Shown here: in pieces, positions 48,001 to 59,600 of the stretch
How positions within the stretch are numbered: the first letter of the stretch is position 1
Layout: each line of letters starts with the position of its first letter
From: Istiophorus platypterus
Taxonomy: Eukaryota > Chordata > Actinopteri > Istiophoriformes > Istiophoridae
Direction of reading: 5' to 3'
Assembly (NCBI GenBank): GCA_016859345.1
Contig: CM029115.1
Location: 12,791,001-12,855,000 of the forward strand
Length of the DNA stretch: 64,000 nucleotides
Notes under the pieces: model-generated
What the model saw: the letters and a program-made list of their open reading frames with translations, nothing else
The model's database searches: none
Told to the model about the DNA's origin: nothing
Program-made: the position numbers and the translations under genes

Positions 48001-51000
48001 AAATGATAATGCTGGACCACAAGAGCTTCAGCCAAAGTATTTTCATAAATGAAACCTCATCTCTCAGTTCATCCACCCAGCACTGCCATGTCATTTATTT
48101 AGTAAAACAATAAATGTAAGTCCGTTCTCAGGCATGCAGACTAAGAAGAGGGATACATATAGACTTCAGTTCAGCCAAATTTTGCCTCTGAAACCACTGA
48201 AATGGAGAAATGTAAAGGCTTGGTTTCATGTGCTAGAGAAATGTACACTGATTAGATGTGTTATAGGAAAAAGGTAGTACAAGCATCTAACCACGAGAGT
48301 GTGAAATACAACTGAATTTGGACCTGATAACCCATATAGACTCTGAGCACCATCAGAAAATGACAACATGTCAGGAGACCTCTCAGGCAGAAGCAAAAGG
48401 TTTTGCCCCATGACACTATGTTGAGATGTCAAAACACATCTCTCGGAATCGTAAATATCCAGCAAAATCACAGGCATATTCTAAAGACAAGACAAATTTA
48501 AAGGAGTCGTTCTTTTGGGTGAAGATATGGAGAATAACGCTGCTACAACCTTACACCAAGGACCAAAGAGTAAATGTAATTCATAAATTAAAATCTTTTT
48601 TTGGCGAGGCTAAACAAGCCATTGAGGAACTAGATGAAGGGAAAAAGAAAAGAAATTAAGGAGCAAGCACAGATGCAAGCGGATGAAATACTGTATGTGA
48701 GCAGCAGAGGAAAGAGCAAAAGCAATGAAGGAGAAGGTGGAGGTTGTGGAGGAAAAAGAGAGGAAAAAGGTAATGAGGGGGGAGAGTTCCGTATTTGCTT
48801 GATAGGTTTTGAGGAAGAGAGTGAAGGAGAGGAGGAAGGGGAAGGCCCTGGTGCAGTGTTTTCTGTCCTGTCACATCTCGAGGAGCCCCCTGAGAGCCGT
48901 GGGAGCGCTGAGATGCATCACGACTTCTCCTCTGATTTCATGCTTTGATGCTCTTCGCTCTTAGCGGTGCAAACTGTTTCAGCGTCGCGCAAAACACCCG
49001 TCCTGTTTTATTCATTATGATGATACTATCTTACAACAGCATGCCTGGTGCGCACTATGGCTAAGCTGTGGTGCCACTGTGTTGCCAATTTTCCTCTTTG
49101 TCTCTCTGTCTCTCTCAATCTCTTCATTGCTACTTATTTCATCTCCTCTCCCTTTCCCTCACCTCTTGTCCTGTTTTGTACCTATCTTCCCAAATTTTCC
49201 TCCATCTCTCTCCAATTGCTTTTCAATTTCTTTGCTCACTTCTCATTTTCCCTTCCTCCCTTTCTCCCCTCTTCCCTCCTGTGCCTCTCTCCTTCTCCTC
49301 TGAGCTTCCCTCTCATTTGTTCGCCTTAGTTTCCTCTTTGCTCCACTGTCACCAGCCCCTTTACACTGAGCAGCGTGTAATCACATTTGTACTACATCGT
49401 GTCAGTTAGATCGGATTCGTGCCTCCGTCTTCTGCCACCTCCACAGAAAAAAAGATTGAAGCTTTTTGTCATATTTAAGTAAAATCGGTGGGGGTAGGAT
49501 TTCAATGAAATCTATACCAAAGAAACCTAGCGTAGGGCTTAGTGTTAAAATGGTTAAAATGACTCACTCAGCATCGGCAATGATTCAGCCTTCATTATAT
49601 TAAAGACTGTGGATAATTCACATGAAATATAGTGATGCTATGAACCTCTGATAAGTGCGAGCAGTTAGACATGGTTTACTTGTGGCTGATATTGCTGGTG
49701 GCAGCAGGTTTGGTCCATATGTGCACTCAAATGCACACACAGTCAGTCCCATCACACACTGCCCCCCCCCCCCCCACACACACACACACACACGAACACA
49801 CGCACAATGTGGAGCTGCACTACTCAAGTAGCGTAATCTCTGCAGTGATGCTGTGATCTTACTGCAGTTTAGCCATGCTCAGCTGCCCCTGGACCATGCA
49901 GCCTCACATAGCCTGCTAAGCTGGCCCATACGGATAGGGAGAAAAGATGGGGGAATGAAAGGAAAAAGAAAGGAGACAAAGAGGGAGAAGTAATGTAGGT
50001 GATGGAGCTTGAGAGTAGATGGAGAGTGACGCTGGGACACAAAGAAGCCGAAGAAAGAGAAAGGTACTGGGGATCAGAAGTCGGGGAAGTAAGGATGAAA
50101 AGAATAAGTAAATAGAGTAGAATGGAAACAAAAAAGCAAGGGCCAAGTATCAACTGTAGAGAAGAATCAAAGGGAGAGATGAGGGGCGTTTCAGCAGGGA
50201 AAATACAGCCTAAGAGAACAAATAAGTAATGATAGGGTGACGCATTCCCATTGTCTGTAGTGTTTGAGATGATAGCTAAGCCTCTCCCTCACATTGTTGA
50301 TGTACTGAATACCACCAATCTTCCACCTCTTGGTCCCATCCACCCACACCTCTCTCCCTGTTACTCCTCTCTAACTTGGCAGTCTTTCTGCTTCAAAGCT
50401 GTCCCTCCTCCTCTCCTCACCCTTGTTCATCACATATTGCATCTCACAGTACTCGTTTTCTCTCCTGCTTCCTTCCCACATTGTCTGCTCTTATTCAAAG
50501 TGTATGCAGTATTTCACCTACTCCTATCCCAACAGAGCACCCTAAATTTCCATGTAGCGTTAAAGGTTCCTGCGAGATCTGGATACTGCCAGGACCAAAT
50601 TGAATATAATAATCTAATCAGCATTTTAGTCATCCATCCTATTCATGCCTTGCATTTTTCATACAGCATTATCCCATTACACTCAGCTAAGTCCACACAT
50701 CTTGCCTCTGTCTCTGCCTGTTATCTTCATAATACAACCATAATGGGAGTCCAGCTCAGATGGATCTAACCAAACACAAAATGGCTCCTTCTGAAATTAC
50801 GTAATTCAAACGTTTTAAGACTGTGAAGTGTGCTATGGTCAACCATGTTTTTGAACGTCTGATTTATTTGAAAGCTATTAGAGATTTCTTGCCTATTATT
50901 CCTCTAGAGTGGCAACTTTACTGCTATCTCCATCGATGGCTATGTCGAGCCATGTGCTTCCTGTGAAACATCTGCCAGTCATGAAAAACACCTGGTTACT

Positions 51001-54000
51001 CAGAGAAATCTGGTTACACAAAAAAATTGTTTACATTGTATTCTAGTAACCTGTATACTTTAAAACCATGTAACCAATGTTTGTCTATTATTATCTATTT
51101 CATAAATATTACCTAATTACTTTTATTGTAATAGTGATACAATATGCAATAAGAAGATTTACTCTGTTTTCTCACAAAACAAAATCAGTCTGAATTATAG
51201 AAATAGTCAAACTATTTTATAGACTTCGAGAATATACTTTGTTTTAATTTCAGCTTTAGTTTGACTCCTGTTGGAACTAATTAATATTTGATGATTTCTC
51301 GGTAGTCTACTGTCACAGCGATGAAGTCTGAAGTCTTAGCCATGCACCTGCTCATACATAAAAAGCCATTCCGACAAATGGATGCACATACACATAGCTA
51401 GGAAATTGGCTTTTTCTTATAATATCTAACAGAGGAAACCAGGTTTTTCTAATCCCATATCCCAGCTACTGAAACCCTGTTTTTCGTATATATACATCAC
51501 ATCATGTTTAAGAAATCAAGTTACAGCAAAAGGTGACTGTAACCTGGCGAAGTGACACAAAGACAGGTGAAAAAAAAAATCTTCCTTCCAAGATCATAAC
51601 CTCCTCTGTGCAGCCACAACCTACCGGTAAGGGTCACTAGCACCGATGGTGGGAACTGTTGGGTTTCTCTCTATAATGGCCTTGAGATAATGTATGTTAA
51701 GATTTGGTTCTATAAAAATAAATTTGAATTGATCTGAACAGAAGCAGAGCATCAGTAATAGGGACATGACCCCTCACCAACTTTTACCATGTAGAATCTG
51801 CCAATGTAAAAGGACCGTATGACCAAGCTGCAGGTACTACTGCTACAGCTGTACCCTGATCACTGCAGTGGTGGGTGGTCTAGCCCCTGTGCCCCCTGTG
51901 CCCCCTGAAGGCTATTCTTTCATTGCCACCACCGGGCCACTATGACAGTGGCATCTTATTGTTAGGCTATCACTGCAAACTAAGAACATGTTGTCCTGTT
52001 AAATAAAGGCTATATAAAAAGAAACATGTGAATATGAGACCAACCTAATCAGTTTTACAGAGATTTGACTGTTTGTTTTTTTCCCCACACTTCAAGGCAA
52101 TGAAATATTGCCATGGCACCTGTAAAACATCAACTCAATTCATTTTGTGGGCTGTAGTTAAGTGTAATTACTCTGGAAAACTCAGAATGGATACCAGCAA
52201 GGTCATAGTAATCATGTAGGCTATGCTCAGACATGCACACCAATCATGTTCACCTCAACGGGGAGGAGCCTCAGGGCAATCAGTGGGAGAAAGGAGAGGA
52301 GAATGGGGGAGGATGGGAGAAGAAAAGAGAGGCACATAGAATGGAGGTTGGGGAGGTGGCAGGGGGTGAGGGATGGAGTCACGAACAAGGAGAAGCAGAG
52401 CGTAGAGCATGAATGCCTGCGGGACTCTGCTTGGCTAGAGAGCAAGAGAAGAGTTTACATGGATACTTGGAAAGAGACAGAAAAATGAAGGTGCACGGTA
52501 CCAACATCTTGTGAGGATTTAACACAGACATATATCAACATACCGTGCCATCATGTCTAAATAATACTTACGATTCCAATCTCAGCAGTCCTAAGGATTA
52601 ATATCATTTAGATGCCACAAAGCAATAATTATTGATTTTTTTGTTTCCTGACTTTGTTGTATAAAAAACAACCTTGTATATGTAGTGTAAGTACAATCAA
52701 AAGTACGATGATGAAAAAGGCACGTTCATATTTCAAACATGACCGGGTCTGTAAATTTCTTTTTTTACACGTTCACCCACAGTAATCCAAATTTTTCAAA
52801 GCTTCTGTCTCAAAGAGGCCCGGCCGTATCAATTTTGCATCAGATGTTGCGGTGCAGTTGATGTATTGTCATGTCTCACTGTGCAGTTAGTATCTGTGTG
52901 CCTGATTTAATGTCCTTGCCACTCTGCCACAGACATAGTGAGTCAGCCGCTACACACAGCTTTGTGGTGATGGATTATACACCTGCAGCCATGGGGACTG
53001 CTGGGACTCCTGCTCAGCGCGCAGAGCACACAGAATACTAGCTACCTTCTTAATCCTGACACAGAGACCAGTGGACCGAAACACCTCATCCATGTGAAAC
53101 ACAACTGTAGGATAAAGTGTGACATGTATAGCAGAAACACACAGAACTAATTTTTTTATCTCTTCAGTCAAACAATACCTGACACAAAGTAGTGTGGCCC
53201 TCATTTTTTGTCCAAGGTGAACACTATTTTTTTAATATGTAAAATGTTTTAACAATGCTGAATGCTGATACTGCATAATACTAATACTGAATAATGCATT
53301 GCAATTGCGCCTTTACGTTCAATGGTTACCAGAGAAGAGAACTTGTTGTTCTTTAAGGTAGTTCCTCTGCAGTGCCAAAAACATATTTTATGATCAAATA
53401 GTTTGAATCATAAGTTGATGTTTGCTAGCTTGTGTTTTAAATCAGCCTGCTTAGTTAATTATCATACAGAAGACAATGTCTTCTGATCAGATTGTTTCCT
53501 TGAGAATAACAAGGGGCTTAAAAATGATGTGACACTTTTAATAGCGTGCAGACCATTGATTAGTTACTTAAAGGGATACTTCATCGATTCACACTGTTCC
53601 AAAAAGTCGCAGGACTTGTGAGAAACAGATTTTGCCAAAAGTATGCTCAAAATCTGTGCAGCAGAGGTCAAGAAAACACTGAGACCTACATTTATGCTTT
53701 ACCCACCTGGTAAACACACATCTTTCACACTCCACACAACCAATTGGTAATGCAGACTTTCTTTTATAAATTTGTAGTCTCCAGTCCTAAGCTGCTATAA
53801 CCCCACTGACATCAGTATTACATCATCAGAGTTATCTTTGTCCCCTTCCCCTTTCCCCTTATTTATTACAATTCACATTGTATGCGTACCCGTATCTTTT
53901 AAATACCAAAGCTGCACTGTAATATTGCAAGGATTAAGTGTTTGAGCAAATGCAATTTAATGGATATTTAGGAAACTGCATTATTTCCTGTTTGTACGAG

Positions 54001-54648
54001 TAGATGCACGGCACATTCACCAACATGCAGACACACACAGACTTCCTTACCTAGCCATCCCGAGCTGGAGTTGGGCACACACATGTCTGTCTCTGCACTG
54101 GGCAGCACAAAGCCCACCACGAACACCTCCACCCCATCTGACATGAGTGCCAGGCCAAGCACCAGGAACAGCTGCCATTGAAACCTCCCGTGGCCACACT
54201 CCTGGATGATCAGCTCATATTGTTGGGCCAGCTCCTCCTCATCAGCCTGTCTTTCCTGCTCCAGCTCCTTACGGTCCCTTGTGGCATCTGACATTGGCTG
54301 CCCCAGTGCCACCTGGCCCTCCTTATGCTTCCTGTCTCCTGCCGAGGGGATCCCCTGGTATTCGCCCTCATAGATCTCATCCTCATCATCGTGGCCCTCC
54401 GTGGCATCACTGGAGCCTTCATCGTTGTCATGGTAGCCGTCTCCGTCCTGCCTCGGGGGATTCCGGTAGAAATCCTCATCTTCGTCCTCCTCATCCTGGA
54501 ATCGACTGTAGTTGTGGTGGGATGAGTACTCATCGGTAGCGCGGTCCACCACTTTGTTAACTTTCTTTGTTGCATGTCGCTTGGCCTCCTTGACCATGTC
54601 CTTGGCCCCTTTAACCAGAGAAGTCCTGTTATTGTATGAGTCCTCCAT
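34959..54648 (-). CDS. sv2c: Synaptic vesicle glycoprotein 2C (complete, 12 coding exons)
   Basis: A synaptic vesicle membrane protein of the major facilitator superfamily. It acts in regulated neurotransmitter release through synaptotagmin; its transport substrate is not settled. The coding exons are 54051-54648, 45009-45189, 43980-44131, 38568-38701, 37955-38044, 37367-37477, 37153-37241, 36505-36669, 36149-36282, 35729-35935, 35343-35502 and 34959-35142. They sum to 2,205 nt, giving 734 residues; human SV2C has 727. The N terminus (1-155) is cytosolic, charged and acidic. TM1 starts near 157, and GGMSDKVGRR (215-224) is MFS motif A. The large lumenal loop between TM7 and TM8 (about 470-582) has Phe-rich pentapeptide-like repeats and sequons at N490, N540, N566 and N572. 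The protein ends LRLPDTRANVLM. MEDSY..RTS at the start, EGEYQGIPS, and the IQGAP2 neighbour point to SV2C rather than SV2A/B. This loop in SV2 proteins is the known receptor site for botulinum neurotoxin A. Confidence 0.96.
35343..35502 (-). CDS. sv2c: sv2c coding exon 11 (TM9-TM10)
   Basis: GSMVLSGISCFFLWFGTSES, then MMIFMLCLYNGLSISAWNSL and DVVTTESFPTVR. Human SV2C has VELYPTDRR here, so TESFPTVRR is a local change. Confidence 0.95.
35729..35935 (-). CDS. sv2c: sv2c coding exon 10 (end of loop 4, TM8)
   Basis: IDESKLIDGTEVVNSTFTHN then KTGCQMTFDDDYSAYWVYFI. Sequons NST (566) and NKT (572); the second aligns with the glycosylated HNKTGCQ site of mammalian SV2C. TM8 follows (NFLGTLAVLPGNIVSALLMD). 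Confidence 0.96.
36149..36282 (-). CDS. sv2c: sv2c coding exon 9 (lumenal loop 4, pentapeptide-like repeats)
   Basis: FINMKLKSVTFIDSTFRNCY then FDDVTSVGSFFRNCTFIDAF and FFNT. A Phe about every five residues indicates the quadrilateral beta-helix of SV2 loop 4. NCT at 540 is a sequon. Confidence 0.95.
36505..36669 (-). CDS. sv2c: sv2c coding exon 8 (end of TM7, start of lumenal loop 4)
   Basis: YYGLSVWFPDVIKHLQADEY, then a variable part, then DFTFNFTLENQIHKNGLFIN. Contains the N490 sequon (NFT). Confidence 0.95.
37153..37241 (-). CDS. sv2c: sv2c coding exon 7 (TM7)
   Basis: IYMNLVKCFNYPMRENMMRL then AIVWFTLSF, followed by a split Gly codon (GG|A). Confidence 0.95.
37367..37477 (-). CDS. sv2c: sv2c coding exon 6 (central loop)
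   Basis: 37 codons, VNRIKIPKQLDELVEMESES then GNPVSKVFFRIKAETHG. The end of this loop differs most from mammalian SV2C (FFRIKAETHG where human has a RIRTELYG pattern). Confidence 0.94.
37955..38044 (-). CDS. sv2c: sv2c coding exon 5 (central cytosolic loop)
   Basis: Exactly 30 codons, VGKHDEAWMILKQIHDTNMR then ARGQPEKVFT. Both ends are in phase 0. Confidence 0.96.
38045..38567. other. sv2c intron 4
   Basis: No recognisable element. Ordinary intronic sequence. Confidence 0.7.
38568..38701 (-). CDS. sv2c: sv2c coding exon 4 (TM6)
   Basis: WSFSMGSAYQFHSWRVFVVV, then CALPCVCAVVALTFMPESPR and FYLE. GYQFHSWR...ALTFMPESPRF is the SV2 signature before the central cytosolic loop. Confidence 0.96.
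38794..39184 (+). mobile_element. 3' end of a LINE retrotransposon, fragment
   Basis: Plus-strand remnants read LVYKALNGLGPYF and then ATLSSFKSRLKTFLFAIAFH, the C terminus of ORF2 in a common fish LINE. The end GCCATACAAATAACCTTGCC resembles the typical tail of such elements. The middle of the C-terminal region is deleted (the frame jumps from the RTPHVVWD block straight to ATLSSF). Confidence 0.75.
39509..39829 (+). repeat. Unnamed dispersed repeat, copy A
   Basis: Shares several blocks with 45598-45816: a start CCACTatGTTCACCAGCTAG, then TGATGCTGATGAGAGGTGAG, AATTCTCTGTG, and TTTAATATGGTTACAGAC. It has about 100 bp extra in the middle. Confidence 0.75.
40811..40835. repeat. (CA)n microsatellite
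   Basis: Short CA run in a wider CA-rich stretch of sv2c intron 3. Confidence 0.9.
41964..42012. repeat. (GT)24 microsatellite
   Basis: Pure GT array, preceded by GTGCGTGCACGCACGCATGC, an alternating purine-pyrimidine stretch. Confidence 0.95.
43980..44131 (-). CDS. sv2c: sv2c coding exon 3 (TM4-TM5)
   Basis: IGGAVPIVFSFFAEVLSREK then RGEHLSWLCMFWMIGEIYAS. SREKRGEHLSWLCMFWMIG is conserved across SV2 paralogues. Confidence 0.96.
44132..45008. other. sv2c intron 2
   Basis: 877 bp, no element recognised. Confidence 0.7.
45009..45189 (-). CDS. sv2c: sv2c coding exon 2 (TM2-TM3)
   Basis: SVVYLGMMIGALFWGGMSDK then VGRRQCLLICMSTNGFFAFL. Contains MFS motif A. 181 nt, phase 1 in and phase 2 out. 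Confidence 0.96.
45598..45816 (+). repeat. Unnamed dispersed repeat, copy B
   Basis: Same orientation and block order as copy A, shorter by an internal segment. No coding potential. Confidence 0.75.
46299..46322. repeat. (CA)n microsatellite
   Basis: Pure AC run in sv2c intron. Confidence 0.9.
48630..48850. repeat. Purine-rich tract
   Basis: Strong A/G bias on the plus strand. It opens a low-complexity Lys/Glu/Gly frame that is not a convincing gene. Confidence 0.7.
49080..49370. repeat. Pyrimidine-rich tract
   Basis: Nearly 300 bp of C/T-rich plus strand, open in all three plus frames because of its composition. Confidence 0.75.
49762..49793. repeat. Poly-C followed by (CA)n
   Basis: A run of about 14 C joined to CA dinucleotides. 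Confidence 0.9.
54051..54648 (-). CDS. sv2c: sv2c coding exon 1 (N terminus and TM1)
   Basis: 199 codons plus one base. MEDSYNNRTSLVKGAKDMVK opens a basic then acidic cytosolic region (DEEDEDEDF at 52-60). ELAQQYELIIQECGHGRFQW leads into TM1, with SDGVEVFVVGFVLPSAETD. It ends GWLG|GTAAGG. Confidence 0.96.
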
Positions 54649-54689
54649 TCTGGGTCCACCGGTAGGTCTTCACTGGGGCTCAAAGAAGG
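54649..54689 (-). other. sv2c: sv2c 5' UTR part next to the start codon
   Basis: Non-coding leader ending ...GACCCAGAATGG. Two acceptor candidates precede it: CTAAG| (boundary 54689), after a strong pyrimidine tract, and CCCCAG| (boundary 54672). Which one is used is not decidable by eye. Confidence 0.45.
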
Positions 54690-55493
54690 CTTAGACACAG
54701 AAGAAAGAGGGAAGAGGGGCAAGAAGGGTGAATGTAAGCTGATGGGAGGAGTGCAGGGATGGTGAGATCAGTGAGTCTCAAGATGCAGCAGGGAAGAAAA
54801 CTCTTGAGTCTGCAGTCACCACAGGAGATAACCCACAATGGCTGTGGCAATCATTGGCCAGGCTGAAAGAGATGGGGGAAGGGTAAGAGACAGAGAGATA
54901 AAAAAAGAGAGCAAATGAGCAAGAGGATGGACGAGGGAGAGATCAGAGAGAAAAGTGAAAGAAAGCAAGAAAGAGGGAGATGTTCATCAGATAGTACCCA
55001 TAACTCATCTCTCCCCGGCTACATTCGTAACCACCCCAGACTAACAGGTGACATCCCACTGACAGCACATACCCTCTTTAATCATTCACTCTCCATTCTC
55101 CCAGGCCTTTTAATCATTTGGAGTGATGTGAGGAAAAAGGCTTTGGCTGCATAGCTTTTGGTTTTTATTCAAAATGAACATTCAATATCCAGGGGCGAAC
55201 CCCTTGTTCTATATTTCATGGGATGGCCATAGTTTTGAGGAGATGAACGTTTTAAACAGGGATGGCAAATCTGCTGACTCATGATCAGCTCTGAGGAACA
55301 GAAGCTAATAAACAAGGTTCTGCTCGAAATCAATTTGCCCCCAATAAAGAGCTGGTTTATTATAATGAGAGTGATGATCAGACCGGAACAGCACTGTCAT
55401 ATTTAATCTGTGCAAAGAAAGGAGGAAAAGAGAAATGGTCAAGTGTGGATACGTAGAAAAATGCACACCCAGACACACAGCCACACACAGACA

Positions 55494-55516
55494 TACACAC
55501 ACACACACACACACAC
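55494..55516. repeat. (CA)n microsatellite
   Basis: Pure run within a CA-rich stretch. Confidence 0.9.
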
Positions 55517-56012
55517 TGACCCCTGTACACACATACCTATTCTATAAAGCCCCTTTATAGGTCCTGGAAGGGCAGATGTTTTAACATATAAAATGGGTCA
55601 CACACACTTGCAGGAAGCATTCATAAACTGATACACAGAGAGAGTCCCTCACATATCTCAACCATGGTATGCACATATGCGAGTGTGCACACACAGGGGA
55701 AGCCCTTTTCCATCATGGCAGGCCAGTGCTGATGGGAGGGAGACCCCCCAGCTTAACACTGGGAATGATGAATACGATTTCATGTGAGTGCTCAAACTGT
55801 GAACCGCAGTTCATCATCACATTGCCTCCACAGGCTCACTCTGACCTGTTTATTCAATAATTTTCCATACAAAAGATACACGACTATTATTAAAGAAATT
55901 ATTACAAAATACAAAAAATGAGATAAATGAAAGCAAATTTAGGATCAATCTCTCAAATTGTATGAAACATTTCCACGTAATTAGCATGACTATTTAGGAG
56001 TAGGGTGAGGAT

Positions 56013-56073
56013 GGTCAGAGCTGTCCAGTGTGTGTGTGTGTGTGTGTGTGTGGTCAGAGCTGTCCAGTGTGTG
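56013..56073 (+). repeat. (TG)n flanked by a direct 22-mer repeat
   Basis: GGTCAGAGCTGTCCAGTGTG occurs at 56013 and again at 56052, with the TG array between. This suggests slippage or unequal exchange at the microsatellite. Confidence 0.9.
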
Positions 56074-56591
56074 CGGTTCCCGTGTGTCTAGGAGCTGCTC
56101 ACCCCAGCCTTTAATGAACACTGAAGCCTTGTCAAGAGGACACAAATCACAGGGCCAGCTCCAGCTCCCATAATGCCTTTTTACTGGGCAAAATGACACT
56201 GGTGACGCAAGGTGACTCTACTAATCCCTTCTGACTCATTGGAAGACTTTTGTTATTATGAGTGCACCCCTTACACATAGGCCGATAATTTTTTAATACC
56301 TCCACTGACACGGGTGGTGCATCGGACATTGTACAGAGAATGATTCATAAAAAAACAGTTTTTGAGCAGTCTGTTTGTTTCCTTTGTTCAAAATCAACTG
56401 CTAACTGGATCACTGGTGAGATACACATTAAACATTTAAATAAAATACATTTTTAATTCCTTTTCCCTTATTTTCCTTGTTAAACACAATGCCAGGGGCA
56501 TGTCAGAGCTCAGTGGTGTCACTTAACTGATGCCATTTATTGTTTTGGGATCAGGTCATGTTGTCTATCACACACTTTTTTTGCTTGCAGT

Positions 56592-56651
56592 GCACACGCA
56601 CATGCACACAAACACACACACACACATACACACACACACACAAACACACAC
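56592..56651. repeat. Interrupted (CA)n microsatellite
   Basis: 60 bp of CA units broken by AA and TA. Confidence 0.9.
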
Positions 56652-59600
56652 AAACTGGCAAAAGGGGATGCATCCTGGTGGAGCCTGCCTGTCAGAGAAT
56701 CAATGGAGTGTATGGTGAGGTCCCCTGTCAGTGGTGATGAAGCTCAGAGGACACACGAGCACACAACCAACCTCACCTGAACCACAGCTGACAAGACTCC
56801 GACAGCGCAGACAGCCAAGGCAATGAGAGCAATCACAATCAGACTGGATAACCACCAACACTCCCAAACAAACCTATCTCTGTTTTGTTTTATGCTCACT
56901 CTATTCCATTCCATTTCTACTGCATCTTCTTTATTTCTTGCTTTACTTTCAGCAAACCAACAATTTGGTGTAGAAATGTATTAGAACATAAAGAAGCTGT
57001 ATCCAGACTGAACCCATGGCATAGCTTTACTTTATAATTAGAATAAAGAGAGTTCATTTGGTGTGTGTACTGTTGCTGTGAACCATGAGAGGATGGCTGA
57101 AAATAGGCCTTGCTTTGGCAATAACCCCTGTCTGGATGATGGATAGTGGCCCTGCTTTCCTTCGACCTCTTTAAAATACTGAAAAAACACTAGGTCAGGT
57201 ATCACTTGGCCCCATATCTCCTCTTGCATTAACATAAAGTGAGAGGACAAGATCAGAGCTAGAGGAGTTTTGGCCAAATATCCAATTCTGGCCAAGCAAA
57301 CCGGAGAGGTAAAAAATGAATGTTGATATCCAGATAGCATGTGTTTAACTAACTCTGTCCATTTTAATACTCTGGTGTTGCTTATCATGAATCATTTGCC
57401 AAATATGGCAGAGTGATGAAACTAGTAATCAGCATTTTGACAGAAAAAAACTTGAGTGATTACACCATATCAGATATCAGAGATGGTAATGTAATAAACA
57501 GTCTTAGTCAGAAAAATATAATATAATGAGGAAATTATCAGCACAGTAAGTAAGGGTTTCCTATAAGCAATGTGCTTCATCAAAAGGATTGATGTCAGTG
57601 TTAGTGCTGGTCCACCCTCAAGTCCAGCAGGTTGTTAGAATAGGAGTTAAAAATATGTTCTGGTCCTAGAATTTTGGATTGTTTGACCCACAACTGCTGG
57701 ACAAATACTTCATATTTTTCAGGGTAACTTGAGGTAAAATCCGTAGTGATTTTTTGGCAAAGTGCAGTGCAGTGCACAGCAACTATTCTAAGTGCAAGAA
57801 CTAGTATAATAAATGCATGATGCTTGCTGCTTTGCAGAAATAGCAATTTTCTGCCTTTCTTGCTTATTTCTAAATATTATGTGCACTATCCATTGAACCA
57901 GTTTAACAGTTTATGTCCCTTGCTCTATAGGAAGCTAAAATGCTTTCCATCTCAGTCAGGTATGACTTGTGACTGTCCTGCCTTTTCAAAGACACATGCA
58001 AGCACAGTGGTTTGATTGCTGGTTTGTTCTATTAGCATCAGAAAGAGCAGGTCCAATCTCTAAGTGGGCAGAGCTGCATGTAATCCCATCAAAACGGAGA
58101 GCCAATGACCTCATCTGGAAGGCAGAGGCCAAGCCAGCTCGGGACATCTTCTGTTAGGAGATTTCATCAAACCCTGATGCCATTACTGAATGAGTGGAAA
58201 GGGGAGGAGAGGACAAGAGAGAAGCTTCACCACAGCCAATTGCAAGCCATGCTAATACTACATCATATAGATACATACATAATATATCTGTGCATAGATA
58301 ATAAAGCTGGAGCTGGTTGCCTCTGCCTTTCCTACCGTGAAGAACTAGCATTGTTATATTGGCATTGGCATTGACATTTCTGTGTCAGTGTTAGCTGAGA
58401 TAAAAGGTATTCCCCTCCGTTTGTTCTAATATTGTTAATCTCCTTAGAATCTCCTTAGAATCTCAGACAAAAATACCAAAGGATACAGAATGTATGTGAA
58501 CAAAACTGTGAATCTGTTTCATTCATAATTGTTACATCTGTACAGACAGAGAGAAAAGATATTTTGGAGTTGTAGATAATTTAAAAAAAAAAGAAAAAAA
58601 ACCTTTCCTAGTCCTACCCTGCAGAGGGTTAAGCGTTATGTCAGTTTTTGCCTTTTTTGCATTAGGTTTATGTCTGTTTGATCTGCTCGGTAAAAATATG
58701 GTCTCGTGCCTTTCCAAACCTCATTGCTGACACAATACAGTGTTTACATAGGAGATATAAAACATGCTTCCCCCACTGTCTGGTGCAGCCCCTTTATGTT
58801 GCAGTGACGCAATAAATCTGATTAGGCCGGGGACGCAAGGTGTGGCCCCCCTTTTTTTTTTTTTTACAATTAATTGTTAATTTCGTCAGCTGTTTAATGT
58901 GGTACACAACATGTGTGTATATGTGTGCCTAAAATCATAAAGGTTTCAAGAATTCAAGACACAAATGTTATGTAAACTGCTGGGTTTGACTTGCCCCTAA
59001 AATAATGGCTCATCAGGAAACTCTCTATTTGCCATGGAATGTGAGGACCTTTGTGTGAGACTCTCTACTCTCTGCTACATCATCACTGGCACAGCACACT
59101 TTGTACTAAGCTCTTCCTTTCAACTATGAAACACTGGAATAGAAAATGTTTTCCTCCTAAAATAGCTTGTGTGACGCTGCATAACTTTAGGAAAACTAAC
59201 AAAATTACAGGTCAGTGGCTGCTTGAGAAGGAGATGTTATTGAATGCAGAGGAGGGGCGTTCTGAATCACAATGAGATTCTTGTTTACTCTGGCAACAAC
59301 AACAACAAAAAAAATCTGCCTCAACTTGAAATCAATGATAAGTGGGCTAAATAAATGAATTCTGCGACCTGCAGTCACTCTACCTCATCTGGAACTTTTT
59401 CCATTGATGGACACCTTCAGTGTTAACCCAACAATACTACTACAGCAGCCTTAGTAATGCAAACAAAGCACTTTGCCACAGATTTCCAGTTCACCGGCTG
59501 TGTGCCCGTCAGTCACTCACTCTCTCTTGAGGTGCAGTTCACGGATGAGTCAGTCGCTTGCTCCTGCATCCTCCCCTCTTTTTTGGCGGCAATGCAGAGT

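Larger units (their letters stand above)
45190..54050. other. sv2c intron 1 of the coding part
   Basis: 8.9 kb, the longest gene-free stretch. It holds dispersed repeat copy B, (CA)n at 46299-46322, a G12-T17 tract at 47373-47404, a purine-rich block at about 48630-48850, a pyrimidine-rich block at 49080-49370, and poly-C/(CA)n at 49762-49793. No exon found. Confidence 0.7.

Noticed and set aside
48634..48948. 104-codon plus-strand frame rich in Lys, Glu and Gly
   Set aside because: It lies in a purine-rich tract. The composition explains the openness, and no domain or splice context supports it.
49068..49409. Overlapping Ser/Leu/Pro-rich plus-strand frames
   Set aside because: All three frames are open only because the strand is C/T-rich.
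53571..53850. Possible dispersed repeat (TTAAAGGGATACTTCATCG...)
   Set aside because: It has the look of a fish interspersed repeat, but no second copy is in the window and no ends are visible, so it was not annotated.
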